The translations under genes were made by a program, and so were the position numbers. The notes beneath the pieces are model-generated. The model had not been told where the DNA came from, did no database searches, and saw nothing but the letters and a program-made list of their open reading frames with translations. A stretch of DNA of 23,874 nt from Chara braunii (Eukaryota; Streptophyta; Charophyceae; Charales; Characeae): contig BFEA01000451.1 in NCBI GenBank assembly GCA_003427395.1, forward strand, positions 298,508 to 322,381, read 5' to 3'. Of the stretch, positions 1 to 10,443 are shown piece after piece (position 1 is the first letter of the stretch; every line of letters starts with the position of its first letter).

Positions 1-500
1 TTTTAGTGGTTAGGGTATGTGGAAAACCAGTGGAAGGGAGGAGGGTGGGAGATGAGGGTGTGGAAGTGTCTTCTCCATCAGATTCTTACCTTCTCATTAT
101 AAATCATCTTCAGCAAAATAGTCATCATTATTAATTATTCCTACTGATTATCCATTGCGCAGTGCGCCATCATCCATAGAGTAGGCTTCTGCTTGCTCTA
201 AATTCAAACTATCATTAGGGCATTCGTGCCAGTTTTCAAATATAGAACATCCTAATCAGTACCCCCATTGAATCTTCCGTATTGTTGTTCTGAAATTATC
301 ATAATCATCTGCAAATAGGGCCCCCATTAAATCTTCCGTATGTTGTTCTGACATTATCATAATCATCTGCAAATACTCACTATTTCGTAGTCTAGATAAA
401 TATCATCTAGCTCTTATTAATCATCATCATTATCATCATCATCAGTTTTTGTCTCCCTGGCTTTCCCTCGCTGGTTTCTGGTTCAATTCAGTTGAGATGG
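1..500. other. AT-rich non-coding sequence with ATC/ATT microsatellite
   Basis: This stretch holds no credible gene. It contains the 59-bp duplication and an imperfect (ATC)n/(ATT)n tract at about 418-447. Similar ATC tracts recur at about 11900-12095, 13441-13495 and 14415-14445, near copies of the dispersed repeats described below. Confidence 0.7.
262..379. repeat. 59-bp tandem duplication
   Basis: Two adjacent copies begin with CCCCCATT at 262 and 321 and both end in CATAATCATCTGCAAATA. They differ by a few substitutions and a one-base indel, so the period is about 59 bp. No coding function is visible. The flanks are AT-rich sequence with ATC/ATT runs. Confidence 0.9.
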
Positions 501-504
501 TAGG

Positions 505-800
505 TGGGTTAAGGTGGGGAGAGCTGTACTCCGCAAGGGCAGCACAAGGAGGGAGGTGCTCGCCCTATAGGGAGTAAGGGCAGATTCGGGGACTGTTCCA
601 ATCTGGGGCTGGGGGGATGAAAGGGGTCACATCACCTTATAAGCGGTGGCATATCAGGGCAGGGGCAGATAGAGGTGTACCATTAGGGGGAATTGGTTGC
701 CTTGAGGGGAGTAAGGAAGGTTGAGGAGTCATTGTCGTGTTGGGACAGAAACGAACTGCCCGTTTTCAGCGCAGTTCTGCTCAGCGGAGGCAGCAGGGGG
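505..800 (+). repeat. Dispersed repeat A, copy 1
   Basis: The segment has the phrase GAGCTGTACTCCGCAAGGGC, then a GGGAGTAAGGGCAGAT-like block, a GGGGGAATTGGTTGCCTTGA-like block, and finally a GGAGGCAGC end. The same phrases in the same order occur at 13067-13320, in part at 1071-1225, and the terminal part again at about 10760-10870. It encodes nothing recognisable. The short reading frames over it owe their Asn/Gln/Ser-rich ends to the adjacent microsatellite. Confidence 0.7.
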
Positions 801-801
801 G

Positions 802-845
<44 letters not shown>

Positions 846-852
846 CCAATCG

Positions 853-880
<28 letters not shown>
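802..880. repeat. (TCAA)n microsatellite
   Basis: About twenty TCAA units are interrupted once around 845-853 by CCAATCGA. The tract directly follows the GGAGGCAG end of repeat A copy 1 and precedes a short A run. Overlapping frames read INQS repeats and should not be taken as protein. Confidence 0.95.
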
Positions 881-883
<3 letters not shown>

Positions 884-914
884 AAACAATCAATTGCTGC
901 AGTCCCATGGGGGA

Positions 915-1055
915 CGATGTGCGCCGCCCGCGCGCGCGCGCCCCCACTAGGCCGTGGCGCGGCCGCGGGGGAACTCGGCCGCGCGGCCTAGGCCGTGGGC
1001 CCGCGGCCGGCCTCCTCGGCCGCAGCCGAGTCGGAGGCGGCCGAGGCCTAGGGGG
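915..1055. other. Extremely GC-rich patch with palindromes
   Basis: About 140 bp is almost pure G+C, against AT-rich surroundings. It opens with a (CG)n run near 930-940. It includes the perfect palindrome GGCCTAGGCC at 985-994 and a hairpin at 1015-1030 (CTCGGC, loop CGCA, GCCGAG). Frames across it are Arg/Pro/Gly-rich compositional artefacts. It could be a CpG-rich minisatellite or a structured element boundary; no function can be assigned. Confidence 0.75.
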
Positions 1056-1070
1056 ACACATAGGTATGGG

Positions 1071-1225
1071 GTGAACTGATCTCTACAGGAGCATCACAAG
1101 GTGGGAGGTGATTGCCCTGTAAGGAGTAAAGGTAGAACGGGGGATGTAGTAACATGGAGCTGGATAACATCTAGCGGTGGCAGATTAGAACAGCAGAAAG
1201 ATCGAAGCAAACTTTTGGGGGAATG
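1071..1225 (+). repeat. Dispersed repeat A, copy 2 (partial)
   Basis: The order 'ctctacaggagcatcacaag', 'gtgggaggtgattgccctgt', 'aaggagtaaagg', 'ggtggcagatta' and 'gggggaatgg' parallels copy 1 and the copy at 13067-13320. Divergence is considerable. The segment leads directly into the low-complexity coding-like stretch. Confidence 0.6.
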
Positions 1226-1227
1226 GT

Positions 1228-2024
1228 ATGTGTCAAGACGCAACGACAAGAGCAAAATGGAAAATGAAATTAATAATAATAAGGAAGAGGAAAATTAGTA
1301 ATTACCAAAAAGGAACAGAAGAAAAAAAAGACGTGACAGATATGGTGCCTGGAAAAATGCAGATGCCGGAGCAGATGGTGGTTCTACAGCAACAAGAATC
1401 AATGTCACACCTGCTCCACCAACAGCACATGAATGATGGGCAGCAGAATATGTCACTTCACCTGCAGGACCTACAGCCAGATCAACGGTTTCAATTACCA
1501 GGATTGGCTGGTGCAGGGAATGAAAATAATGGAAATAGTATAGGGACAGAAGATGCCATCATAGCTACGAACCACCTCATGCTTGTGGGGGGGCAGGAGC
1601 AGGGGCTGGTGCAACAGGGGGCAGAAGGACAACGAGAAATAGGTACCCTTCTACAGAACACACAAAAAAAGATAGCCTGTCTGCAGGCGGAGGGGTCGTA
1701 CTGCCAGGAGGAATCGCTGATGCAGCAGCAGGAGACAATGTTTCAGTTGCCAAACCTACCACTGCACCCAGAGTCACAGCAATTTCAACTGCGAGTGGTC
1801 CAAACTCAGCACTTCCCTCCACAAGAAGCCTTGCAACAAAGGGGGATGGTATGTGACAAGCAACACCCTCAGGACACACCCCCTCTAGCAACGGTACCAC
1901 AGGAAACGGGTAAAAGACAGAAACTGAGACAAGTATTGGAAAAAGGGCAAGGACTTAGACCTCAGGTACCGAAAGGTAACCTAATTATCCCGGTAAGGAA
2001 GAAAGGGGGCAAGTGGGAAATAGG
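1228..2024 (+). pseudogene. Low-complexity coding-like stretch, unrecognised
   Basis: An open frame runs from ATG at 1228 to 2127 and is very rich in Gln, Leu, Met and Pro. I do not recognise it. The frame +3 reading of the same DNA is equally suggestive: it has a basic cluster (KKRRDRYGAWKNADAG) followed by Ala/Gly/Thr/Pro-rich sequence such as GGIADAAAGDNVSVAKP. It is broken by TGA codons. Because CAG/GCA/AGC repeats give Gln, Ala or Ser by frame, either frame may be original. The Ala/Thr/Pro-rich frame with a basic start resembles the disordered N-terminus of a retroelement ORF1 or gag. The last ~100 bases of the longer frame run into an unrelated retroposon tail, so its C-terminus is not real. 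Confidence 0.35.
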
Positions 2025-2115
2025 TTTTTTTTTTTTTAATGGGAACAAGGCTCCAATCTATTCGTGGGGAGAAGCACGTGCTGGGAACCGGACATGGAAG
2101 TCGTCAGTGCTTGAA
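2025..2115 (-). mobile_element. Truncated poly(A)-tailed retroposon end (minus strand)
   Basis: Thirteen Ts (2025-2037) are followed by GGCTCCAATCTATTCGTGGG and a diverged CTGGGAACCGGACATGGAAG block. This is the same order seen at 14692-14763 and 15129-15181: poly(T), then GGCTCCATCTATTGGTGGGG, then the hairpin motif. In reverse complement it also matches the LINE end at 10667-10751. It is an old 5'-truncated insertion of a tail-sharing element. Confidence 0.6.
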
Positions 2116-3159
2116 CGCGATGGTTAAGCATGAGCAAAACAGTGCACGTGTGGGACAAGCATAGCAAAAATACATACATAGAAATGTGAGAGAGGAGAAG
2201 ACGACGATCGACAAGTAGCGCAAAAAATCACCCCGCTTCTGAAAAATAATAATGGCGCGACAAAACATGAAGCAAGGACTGCGAAAGTTCCCGACTAGTT
2301 TCGACCACCTCGCCGACATGGTCATCATCAGGGGATTGCGCTTGCGAAGAAGCTCTAGATACTAGAATAAATAGTAGAGATGTCCACCATACCACGACTT
2401 TCTTAGTCTGAAGCAAGTACCCTGCTCGAGTGCTCGTCATTCCGTTCAGCTAGTATTGGCAGGAAAAGTGATCAGATAGAGATCAGAAGGTGGTCGTGGA
2501 GAGATGCAGCTGAGAAATGAAGTGGGATAGTACAGAAGAGGGTGGAGGGGAACCCGTTCAGCTCAAGGCGGGAAAACAGAAGAAATACTCTAATCAGACA
2601 AGCCATCTAAAATGGCGGCAAACAAGTCATAGACTGAGCGGAAAAGAATGCCAGGAAAAGAGAAACGGGAAAGAAACAGCGAGGGATTGGATATCGACAG
2701 AATATCGAATGACAGATCTGAGAGATCGTGAGAAGGCAGGGGTAGGAGACAGTGGTATTAGGCAGCGAGGAATAAGACAAGCAGGGTTAGAGTAATCGCA
2801 GAAGGCTTACTCGTAAACGCGTTTCTCCATCCACGTCTGCTGTCCTTTCTAGTAGGTAGGACAAAATAGCGGTTTTTAAAACATAGCGGGAGTATCCTGC
2901 AGATACTGAGCCCGTCAGCCTAGAAACATCGCCGTCTGCCTCGTTTCTTCTCCAAACCAACTGAAAAAAATTGAACCCATTTATCCCAGCATCCGCCGTT
3001 CGAAGTAGAGAAGTCGTCGAGCGCTTTCAAAAACATCCAACCTGGAAAACGTTTCAAACGGAGTTCCCGCCTAAGTGTCATATATGGAAATTTACGACTA
3101 ACTTCAAAATTTACATATGATTTTGAAGATTGAGATACCAGGGCCATTACCCGGCTTTG
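2116..3159. other. Non-coding stretch, nothing recognised
   Basis: Only short frames occur here on either strand (for example 92 codons at 2517-2795, Lys/Arg/Glu-rich). None has a recognisable motif, and composition drifts without coding periodicity that I can see. I find no RNA gene, element terminus or tandem repeat. Confidence 0.5.
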
Positions 3160-3650
3160 GCTCAGAAAAAACGGAGCTACTTAGAAAATGACTACGACAA
3201 ACTTCAAAATATAAACGGAATTTAGAAAACTGCTCAGAAAACCTCCCCATCCATCCACCTTACTTAATCCGGCAAGACTTACTGCAGCAGAGCCACCATC
3301 TCCGCTGCTGCTATGCCCTATTCCCATGCTACCAGCTAGCCCCCTCACTAGTAGGACGTGTGATATCCCACCATCTCCTTCCCCACTCCCCCTCGTTCTC
3401 TTTTAGCTCAAAAAGTTAGAGCTACTTTAGGAAATAACTACAACAGACTTCAAGAATCAACAGTACTCAAAATCCAACTTGACCCCCCTTGTCAATCCTC
3501 TGTTCCTCACTCTGGCAAGACTTACTGCAGCAGAGCCACCATCTCTATTGTTGCTATACCCTATTCCAATCCTACCAGCTAGCCCCGTCACTAGTAGGAC
3601 GCATCATATCCCACCGTCTTCTTCTCTCACTCACCTCGTTTCTTTATTAG
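3160..3650. repeat. 246-bp tandem duplication
   Basis: Two consecutive units start with GCTCA plus GAGCTAC at 3160 and 3406. Both contain GGCAAGACTTACTGCAGCAG (3271 and 3514), a TACCAGCTAGCCCC block, a CACTAGTAGGACG block and a final pyrimidine-rich CCCTCGTTTCT-like end. The period varies between 243 and 246 bp because of small indels. No coding content is evident. Confidence 0.85.
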
Positions 3651-3729
3651 GATAGACCGCCGGGGTCCTAAAGGAAAATCCAAAAATCTCGACCTCCTTA
3701 CCAAACCTTTCCAGGGTTCCTCAAGTTGT

Positions 3730-3995
3730 CTTACTCCCTGTCGAGCTCTTCCAGGCCTCACACCCCCACTTCCTGCTGGGTTACAGGGCAACACAACTCG
3801 CCCCAACTTCGGCCAGCGTCATCCCAGCAGCAAACCTTGGTTGTCCCGTGAGATGCCCACCCCAAAGCATCCCCAGATCTCTCTACCAGGCCTCATGCTC
3901 CTACGTCAACAGGTTACAGGGCAACACCCCAGCACCGGTCAGCGTCGTTCTGGCATCGAACAGCCGCAGATCGTTGAGTCTAGCAACTTCAAGGC
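3730..3995 (-). repeat. Dispersed repeat B, two tandem minus-strand units
   Basis: In reverse complement, both units read GACGCTGNCCG, then a TTGCCCTGTAACC block, then GAGGCCTGG. The CCAGGCCTC anchors are at 3751 and 3886, about 135 bp apart. The second unit ends with AGAGAGATCTGGGG. The same order occurs on the + strand at 13620-13710, 14087-14180 and twice inside the LTR (16785-17000), where the anchors are 131 bp apart. It has no protein product. Confidence 0.75.
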
Positions 3996-4149
3996 AGCCT
4001 GGGAAAAGTTGATAGAAGCCCCAGATTCCTAAACGTTCTCAAGTCCCCCGTAACGGCCAAACAGGGTACAATCCAGAAAAAAAAGGGGGTCAAACTAGAG
4101 ATTAATACCAACTATCATAAAATCCCCTCTCAATAAGCGGACCGCCAGT

Positions 4150-4450
4150 CCCGACTTTCAGTCCGCGTACCAGAACTCACCTGGTCTCATACCCCCCTCT
4201 GCCAGGGAAACAGGGCACCACAACCCACCCCAGTACCGGCCAACCTAGTTCTGACGGACAGGAAGTGTCTTCCTCCCTCGACAATTCCTTTAGCGGCAAA
4301 CCCCTAAACAGGTTATAGGGTCCACGCCCCGGTGCCCACTACGTTGGACGATCTGGTTACGCCTTCCACCTTCGGCATAACTCCATGGACCTCAAGCTCC
4401 CCTTGGGTCACAAAGCACAGCTCCAGCACCGGTCTATGTCGTCCCAGCAT
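4150..4450 (-). repeat. Dispersed repeat B, degraded minus-strand copies
   Basis: Recognisable pieces are CTGGTCTCATACCCCCC (about 4181), a diverged GGAAACAGGGCACCAC block, CAGTACCGGCCAAC, then AACAGGTTATAGGG near 4309 and CAGCACCGGTCTATGTCGTC near 4421. They match the minus-strand order of repeat B with much decay. The intervening sequence is unassigned. Confidence 0.5.
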
Positions 4451-4880
4451 CGTCCTCCTGAGTCCTGACCTACTCACCTTAACTGACATCTCCCGTCTGT
4501 TGAAAGTCCCCTTTCATTCTTTCCATCCACCAATTCTAGTTTCCCCCCTAGGCAATCAGAAAAGACACACCACAATCGTAGATCTTTTCATCGAAAATCA
4601 GATTTGTATCATCTTTTCGAATTTACTGCGACGATAATCAAAAGTAATGAATTGAGCTTTACAAACGTAAATTTCGAAACAGCAATTAACTGCGGAAGTA
4701 TGCTTTAAAAGGATCAGAAAATCAGAAATTAAGATTCACAGTCTTTCGGAATCCAAAAGTAGATAGATAGTATTAAGATTCGCGACTAAAGATGTCCAGA
4801 ACGGACTTTCAACCCTGGTTTTCGAATCCTTGGATTCAGAAAACCAATCAGAAAGGTAACAACAGAAGACTATAAGAAAA
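4451..4880. other. AT-rich non-coding stretch
   Basis: No gene or named repeat was found. Short phrases such as TCAGAAAATCAGAAATT foreshadow the 148-bp tandem repeat that follows, so this may be a further, more decayed unit of that array or part of the LINE 5' region. Confidence 0.4.
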
Positions 4881-5176
4881 GAAGACAGAAAATCACGAAT
4901 TGACAAGTATTATTAGCACCCAAATCTCAAAATCGAAATGTGAATCTTTCTTGAGAGAAAATTTACAAAATCAATATCAGAAATTTCAACCACATAATTT
5001 GAAAACTTCAGAACACTTATTAAGCAAGGAAGTCAGAAAATCACGTTTAGACAAGAATCATTAGCACTAAAAACTCAAAAACAAACTGAGAAGCTTTCTC
5101 ACGAGAAATCAGTCACAGAGTCGAGATCAAAAATTTCACCCACAGAGTTGAACCGAGAGTGTTATTTAGGGGAGAT
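4881..5176. repeat. 148-bp tandem duplication upstream of the LINE
   Basis: Both units begin with GAAG(A/T)CAGAAAATCACG. The CAGAAAATCACG anchors are at 4886 and 5034, giving a 148-bp period. Each then has GACAAG, ATTAGCAC, a CTCAAAA block and an AAATTTCA(A/C)CCACA block. The array lies directly before the LINE coding region. Tandem monomers are known in some LINE 5' UTRs, so this may be the LINE's promoter region; that is inference from position only. Confidence 0.7.
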
Positions 5177-5208
5177 CAGCACAACGTCAGGTACTGAGAA
5201 CTGTCTAA

Positions 5209-5853
5209 TTAAAAAAACACCAAACCACACATGGGCAAGATCCTAACCATAAGAGTCGTCAATCGACAACTAATCGTCACCCACTCTTCCTCAACAACTT
5301 TTACTACCCCATCCCCCTCGAACCCAACCCCAGCATCTTCGGGGAACGAGAAACACCCTTCGTCCCACTGCTAGCTACTAAGCTCTACTCGATGCTAACA
5401 CCGAAAACATCGACGGTCATCTTCAATCCCCCAAAAGGAATCAAATATAGTATAGGGCACTCTCCAATGGTTCAGGATCGATACGGGGGGGTTACCGTGA
5501 GGGGTTGGTCTACATACGTAGAATATCAGAGTGTTGGGGACAAGATCTTCAAGAGAGATTTGCATGATTTCCTAGCGAAACACTATGATCTTGGCTCGCA
5601 GGCAACACTTACGAAAATTGGAGAGAAGGCACAAATGTCAAAAAGAGATACCTTTGTTCGCTTTGAAGAGCACAAAGAGGCAGACCTCAAGTGGTACACC
5701 CATGCAGCCCTGCTGGAGGTACATATTCTCAAGATCAAAGTCAACGCAGTTTGGTCGGTGTCAGATGTGGTGGTATTTTTATGCTTCATTTTGCGTAGAG
5801 GTATTCTCCACCCAAATTATGATCTTGATAGTGGTAATTGGATCAGATTTTAG
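5209..5853 (+). pseudogene. LINE ORF1-like segment (weak assignment)
   Basis: Frame +1 is open from after TAA 5206-5208 to TAG 5851-5853 (about 214 codons); the first ATG is at 5392. I do not recognise a domain with certainty. The phrase SKRDTFVRFEEHKEADLKWY suggests an RNA-binding fold, which would suit a LINE ORF1 chaperone, but that is a guess. A cluster of stops at 5851-5871 (TAG, TAG, TAA) separates it from the endonuclease, which is in the same frame. The two may therefore once have been one ORF, or two ORFs in frame with a short spacer. Confidence 0.45.
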
Positions 5854-5952
5854 GGGACAGAGTAGGGGTAAGAGGAAAACTGGTTTGTTGTAATAGAGGC
5901 ACTTCACGCTTACTACGTAAAAAATCCTTCGTGGCATCGTGCGGCTACTACA

Positions 5953-6807
5953 GCGGACCTAAACCTCAGAACGCTAAATGTAAACGGTTTAGCTACAGCG
6001 GATTCCGAAAAAAAGAAAGTCATAATGGAACAGTTGAAAGGGGTTGGAGGCCGTTCATGGCCAAACCTAATTTGCATCCAGGAAACTCATCTCACATCTT
6101 CCCCAGCTCATGAGCGCACATATAACATTGTATGGCGCTTTCAAAAAATACATTCTCTGGCGCAGAGAAGTGGTTAAGGAGGGGTGACCATATGGTTCCC
6201 TCCTGACTTGCATTGGGCGGTGGACAAAAAGCAGGGGAGATAGGTTTCTGCACTTGTTAAGTTGGATTTGGAAATCATATGTGTAATTAACATCTTTGGT
6301 CTCAATGAGCTTCTTGAGAGGGTCAATTTCTTCCAAATGATTAGGTCTCAGATCCCTAGTGGGATTCCAATAATTATGGCTGGGGACTTCAACGCAGCGC
6401 CAGATAGATGGTTAGATCGGTGGAGGATCCCCTCTCCGTGTGCCTCGTACATAGAAGAGGATGAGAAGATCATTCAAACTTTGTGTGAGGAGGAGGGATT
6501 TTTTGACACATACCGCCTTATTTTCTCGCAAGAAAGACTGCTTACTTGCATAAGGAATAATGACACCCTACATCAATCCAGATCTAGAATAGACCTCATC
6601 CTGATGTCAAAAGATCTGGATCATGCGCTAGTTTGGGCAGCAATTTTCCCCCTGAGCCCATGGCTAGGGGCAAGTCATAAGATGTGTGCGGTGTTGTTAC
6701 AGCTCAAAAAGAAAACTGACAGAGGGAAAAGTTTCTATAAACTTAATACATCCTTGCTAGCTAGTATAAAATTTAGACGGTACATAAAGGATGTGTGGGA
6801 ATACTGA
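5953..6807 (+). pseudogene. LINE APE-type endonuclease domain
   Basis: This domain would nick target DNA to prime reverse transcription. In frame +1 it begins with LRTLNVNGLA, then LICIQETHL (the metal-binding Glu motif), then MAGDFNAAP at about 6379 and SRIDLILMS near 6583. These are the expected exonuclease-endonuclease-phosphatase motifs in the right order. The terminal S-D-H motif is altered (GASHKM, about 6670). In-frame stops lie at 6175-6177 (TAA), 6241-6243 (TAG) and 6805-6807 (TGA). There is no frameshift within the domain. The reading continues without a break in frame into the linker before the RT, so this is one ORF2 polyprotein interrupted by stops. Confidence 0.9.
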
Positions 6808-8595
6808 CACACAACTAAACCTCAACACAGTTCTTACATATCATGGTTCAATAATGGTCTCACATTCCTAGCAAAGAAATGCAATGAATATTCTAAAATA
6901 CAAGCCAAAAATAAATTTCAGCAGGAAATGAACATCCAAGAACAAATCCTTAAGTTTGAATTTCAAGAGAATACTGAAGAAGATCTTCAAACGATAGATA
7001 TCCAGGATATCATAAACCATTTTTTGATCTTTGCACAACATCGTTGGCGGGGGTATATAGTTAGAAGTAAACTTTCAAAGTTTTTAACTGAAGGACAAAT
7101 GGATGTATCATTTTTTGCTTTACCACACACAAGGACCAGACGTTCATGCATAGACGCATTGGTGAACCCATCAACATCAAGGGACTCTTCCTTAACACAT
7201 TCTTTCGCGGGTAGTCTAAAAATTGCATATGATTTTTTCAAGGACCTCTTTACTTCCTCAAAGGACTTTACAAGACAACAGGAGGATGAATTAGCTATAG
7301 AACAATTTCTAGCCCCTTTGTCCCAAGCACTCACAAATGAGCAAAAAGAAAAACCGGACCGCCCCTTAACAAAGGACAGCGTTGCTACAAATGGAAGAGG
7401 ACAAAACCCTTGGGAGAGATGGTCTCCCCAAGGAATTTTGGGAAACCATGTGGACTACCTTCTCATCAGATCTGATGGAATACTTTGAATTAGTCCAAGA
7501 AATGGGATGGATGGGGGAAGTAGTAGGTGAAGTCATCCTTACGCTCCTATATAAGAAAGGTGACAAAACGAACATTGGGAATTATAGGTCGATAACGCTC
7601 TTACCAGTGACGTACAAGATGTTATCGAAGGTATTAGCCAATCGTCTTATTCCTGTAATGACAAATATTATACATCCATCTCAGACTGGGTTCATAAAGG
7701 GAAAACACATCGAAGATAACGTTCTCCTGATTAACGAAATTGTCAAACTTTCTCGTCAATCTAAAAAAAACGCGACAATAGTTTTCATAGACTTTGAGAA
7801 GGCCTACTAGTATGACCATGTAGACTAGAAGTTTCTAAATACTTGTCTAGAAAAAATAAATTTTGGACCAAAAATGCGTCAATGGGTAAACATTTTGCAT
7901 ACAACTGTTACTACGAGAATACAGGTTAATGGTCATCTTTCACCGCCTATGCGCCTTCAATGATCGGTAAGGCAAGGGGATCCTCTAGCTCCATTCTTGT
8001 TCGTAACAATCATGGAAACTTTGGGAGCAAATCTTATGGCTAATCAAAATCTTAAGCGACTTCAGATCTCAGAAATTCTCGACGAGGCAATCCCTATTGC
8101 TTCTATGTTTGCAGATGACCTTACAGTACTAATGAAAGCCTCAACTTCTAATATGGAAGAGATTAAGGCATTAATGGACCGATTCTCAGGGGTGTAGGAT
8201 ATGATGATCAATTGGGGAAATAAGACTCAGGGTTGGTGGATCCATTCAAACGCGGTTCGTCCTCCAGAACAACTGAGAGTGAAGTGACGTCCATTAGAAG
8301 CCCCTGTGAGGGTGTTGGGGATCTCTCTTACGACACTAGACAAACCAATATCGAATGATGATTGTATTTGTTGTCCGGCGATTGACAAAATGAATCAATG
8401 GAAAAATCAACAAACCTCTTTATTTGGAAGAGCAGTGATTATCAATGATGTGGTATTAACCTCCATATGGTACAAATCCGCCTTATGGGCACTAACTAAG
8501 TCAAGTACAAAAAAGCTACAGAAACTGGTGGCGGCATTTCTTTGGAGAGGCGACCATGAATTAGAAAACGTAATACCTAGAGTGGCATAATTTTC
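6808..8595 (+). pseudogene. LINE reverse transcriptase domain
   Basis: The linker (frame +1) includes SYISWFNNGLTFLAKKCNEY. Near 7370-7380 the frame changes to +2, consistent with a one-base insertion or two-base deletion. RT motifs follow: GRDGLPKEFW, then YKKGDKTNIGNYRSITLLP, then SQTGFIKGKHIEDN. Motif A is VFIDFEKAY (the catalytic Asp, stop TAG at 7808). Then come SVRQGDPLAPFLF and the catalytic FADD at 8108-8119. In-frame stops at 7808, about 7826, 7958 and 8195 sit where Trp, Gln or Arg would be expected. The sequence after motif A, YDHVD-stop-KFL, matches the usual DRVDWKFL, so that stop is probably a former TGG. Confidence 0.93.
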
Positions 8596-10443
8596 CCTGA
8601 TTCAACCCAAACTCCAGGGAGGATTATGACTTTTCGATCCGACCCTGCAATGTCAATCGCTAGCTCCCCAATGAATAAAAGATCTGATTTTTTCTAACGA
8701 TAAGCCCTGACAGCCAATGACTCTGGAACAAATCCGAAGATTGGCGCCACTAACTACAGAAGATACTCATCCTCTCACATGGATTGAAGATTTATTTTAG
8801 AGCATTTTAAGGGCAAGGACACTATCCACTAAACATGGATTGAGGAGAGCGGCTAGAAGCGACTTACTGCTTGACAACTTATGAGTGTCGCTAATAAAAA
8901 CATGGCGCAGTTCTCCTCTTCCCAATAGACTGTTTCCCTCCCGATATGAGGAGGTCCTAAGACAACCCCTCGTCGGCAACAGATGAATCACAAATCAATA
9001 TGGCGTTGTATTCAAAAGTTCCGATCTCCCTTGGTCCATGTGGGTTAAAAGAGGAGTGTTAAGGATCAAAGATATATGGGACACGAAAAACAAGGATTGG
9101 ATGCACGAAGAACAATTAAGAGGCAGAGTAAAGTATGCCCATCAATTATCAAAAAACTTGAAATAGATTATCTACCCTATTCCCCTAGTGTGGGTTAGAA
9201 CGTTAAGGAAGGGAATTTTATTCAAAGAGGGTGATTGGGTAGAGAGAACTGATTCAGAACAATGGGAGGTGGGGCAGATCGTTCACATTTTCTCAGAAGA
9301 GGTTTTTGTGAGTATTTGTAAAATGACTAAAGAAGACGTCTTACACCCATCTCATAAAGATCACGTAAAGTTTGTCTCATTCCTGTACCTTTACAGGATT
9401 TGAGTGCTTTTCTTCTCTACAACAAAAAGGTGGAGAGCATATCACCCTCAATGTCTCATTTAAGATCTCCCTCTGGACCCAGAGAAGTGGACTTGGCAGA
9501 CAAGTAAGAAAAGGAAACCACGAACTCTACATTCCATCACAGTCAAGGTTGCTTATCATCTTGTCAGACCAAGGGTGGATGTTGCGGCAATAGTGCAGGA
9601 ACGATGGTCAAGACACTTGAACATTGATAGAAATACTCTTCAAAATATCAAACTCTTCACCAATTTAAAACAAAGACCCGCTAAGTTTGTCTCCCTTCAA
9701 TGACAAATTATTCACAGGTGCTTGCTGACAAACGACTGGATAATTTACCATTCAAGTCTAGAACAAAGAGGGTTAGCCTCCCCATGGTGTAAGTCTTGTC
9801 ACTCAACATTCCCCAATAGAAAAATTTGTGAAACTATTGAACACATCTTTATGCAGTGTTCAGGTGCAGTCCTTTTATGGAGAAGGTGGGACTACACTTG
9901 GAAGACTCTGACTGGGATAGATTGGCCGTGGGAATGGCAAGCCATCTTGCTGGGCTACTGGGAGCCTATGGACTTTCAACTTTCAGGATTTCAGAGTAAT
10001 CTGTTTATTATAGGAAGAAGGCAATATTATGGGTCCTTTGGTATAAACACTGTGTCATAGCTAGAGAAAATGTGGCCTTAGAGGGGGGGGAAATATCATA
10101 GATAATTGTGCAATTTATTCAGACTGAAATCAGAGCACAATGGGAAAGAACTAAATCAAGACTTCTGAAGTTACATCAGAAGAAGGACATTCAAGAAGAA
10201 ATTCATAAATTTGTCCTGAAATGGCTGGGGAGATCTCAAGGGAAGGGTCTGGGAGAGGTGGAATGGCCAGGAGGAGAAGGAATCGAAGAATCTTTCGAGA
10301 ATAACTTCCATCTCCGCTTTTGGGACTCGTTCACGCTACAGCCAGGGGCTTCTCTCAGATCTCCAAACTGTTTTGCAGACCCCTTTCCCCCTTCTCAGCT
10401 TGCTATAGTGGAATTACAGTGGTTTGGTAGTGAGGAAGGGTGA
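8596..10443 (+). pseudogene. LINE ORF2 C-terminal region with CCHC zinc finger
   Basis: Frame +2 continues from the RT thumb (FLIQPKLQGGL-type sequence at about 8590-8630) through DLPLDPEKWTWQTSKKRKP near 9464. It reaches a zf-RVT-like finger at 9788-9859, where WCKSCH and ETIEHIFMQC give a C-x2-C / H-x4-C pattern. This finger is common at the end of plant-type LINE ORF2. Between about 9990 and 10012 the frame returns to +1, followed by KAILWVLWYKHC and a charged C-terminus. The final stop is TGA 10441-10443. Many stops interrupt it, among them TAA and TGA where Trp or Gly is usual. Confidence 0.8.

Noticed and set aside
721-1074. 117-residue frame with Ser-Ile-Asn-Gln repeats and an Arg/Pro-rich end
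   Set aside because: It is only the translation of the (TCAA)n tract and the GC patch; all three frames look alike across the microsatellite.
5851-8290. Alternative genetic code (TAG/TAA as Gln) to explain frequent stops in retroelement frames
   Set aside because: TGA, TAG and TAA all occur as in-frame interruptions, replacing Trp, Arg and Gly as well as Gln, and frameshifts accompany them. Ordinary decay fits better, and the 386-codon integrase frame ends at a normal TAA.
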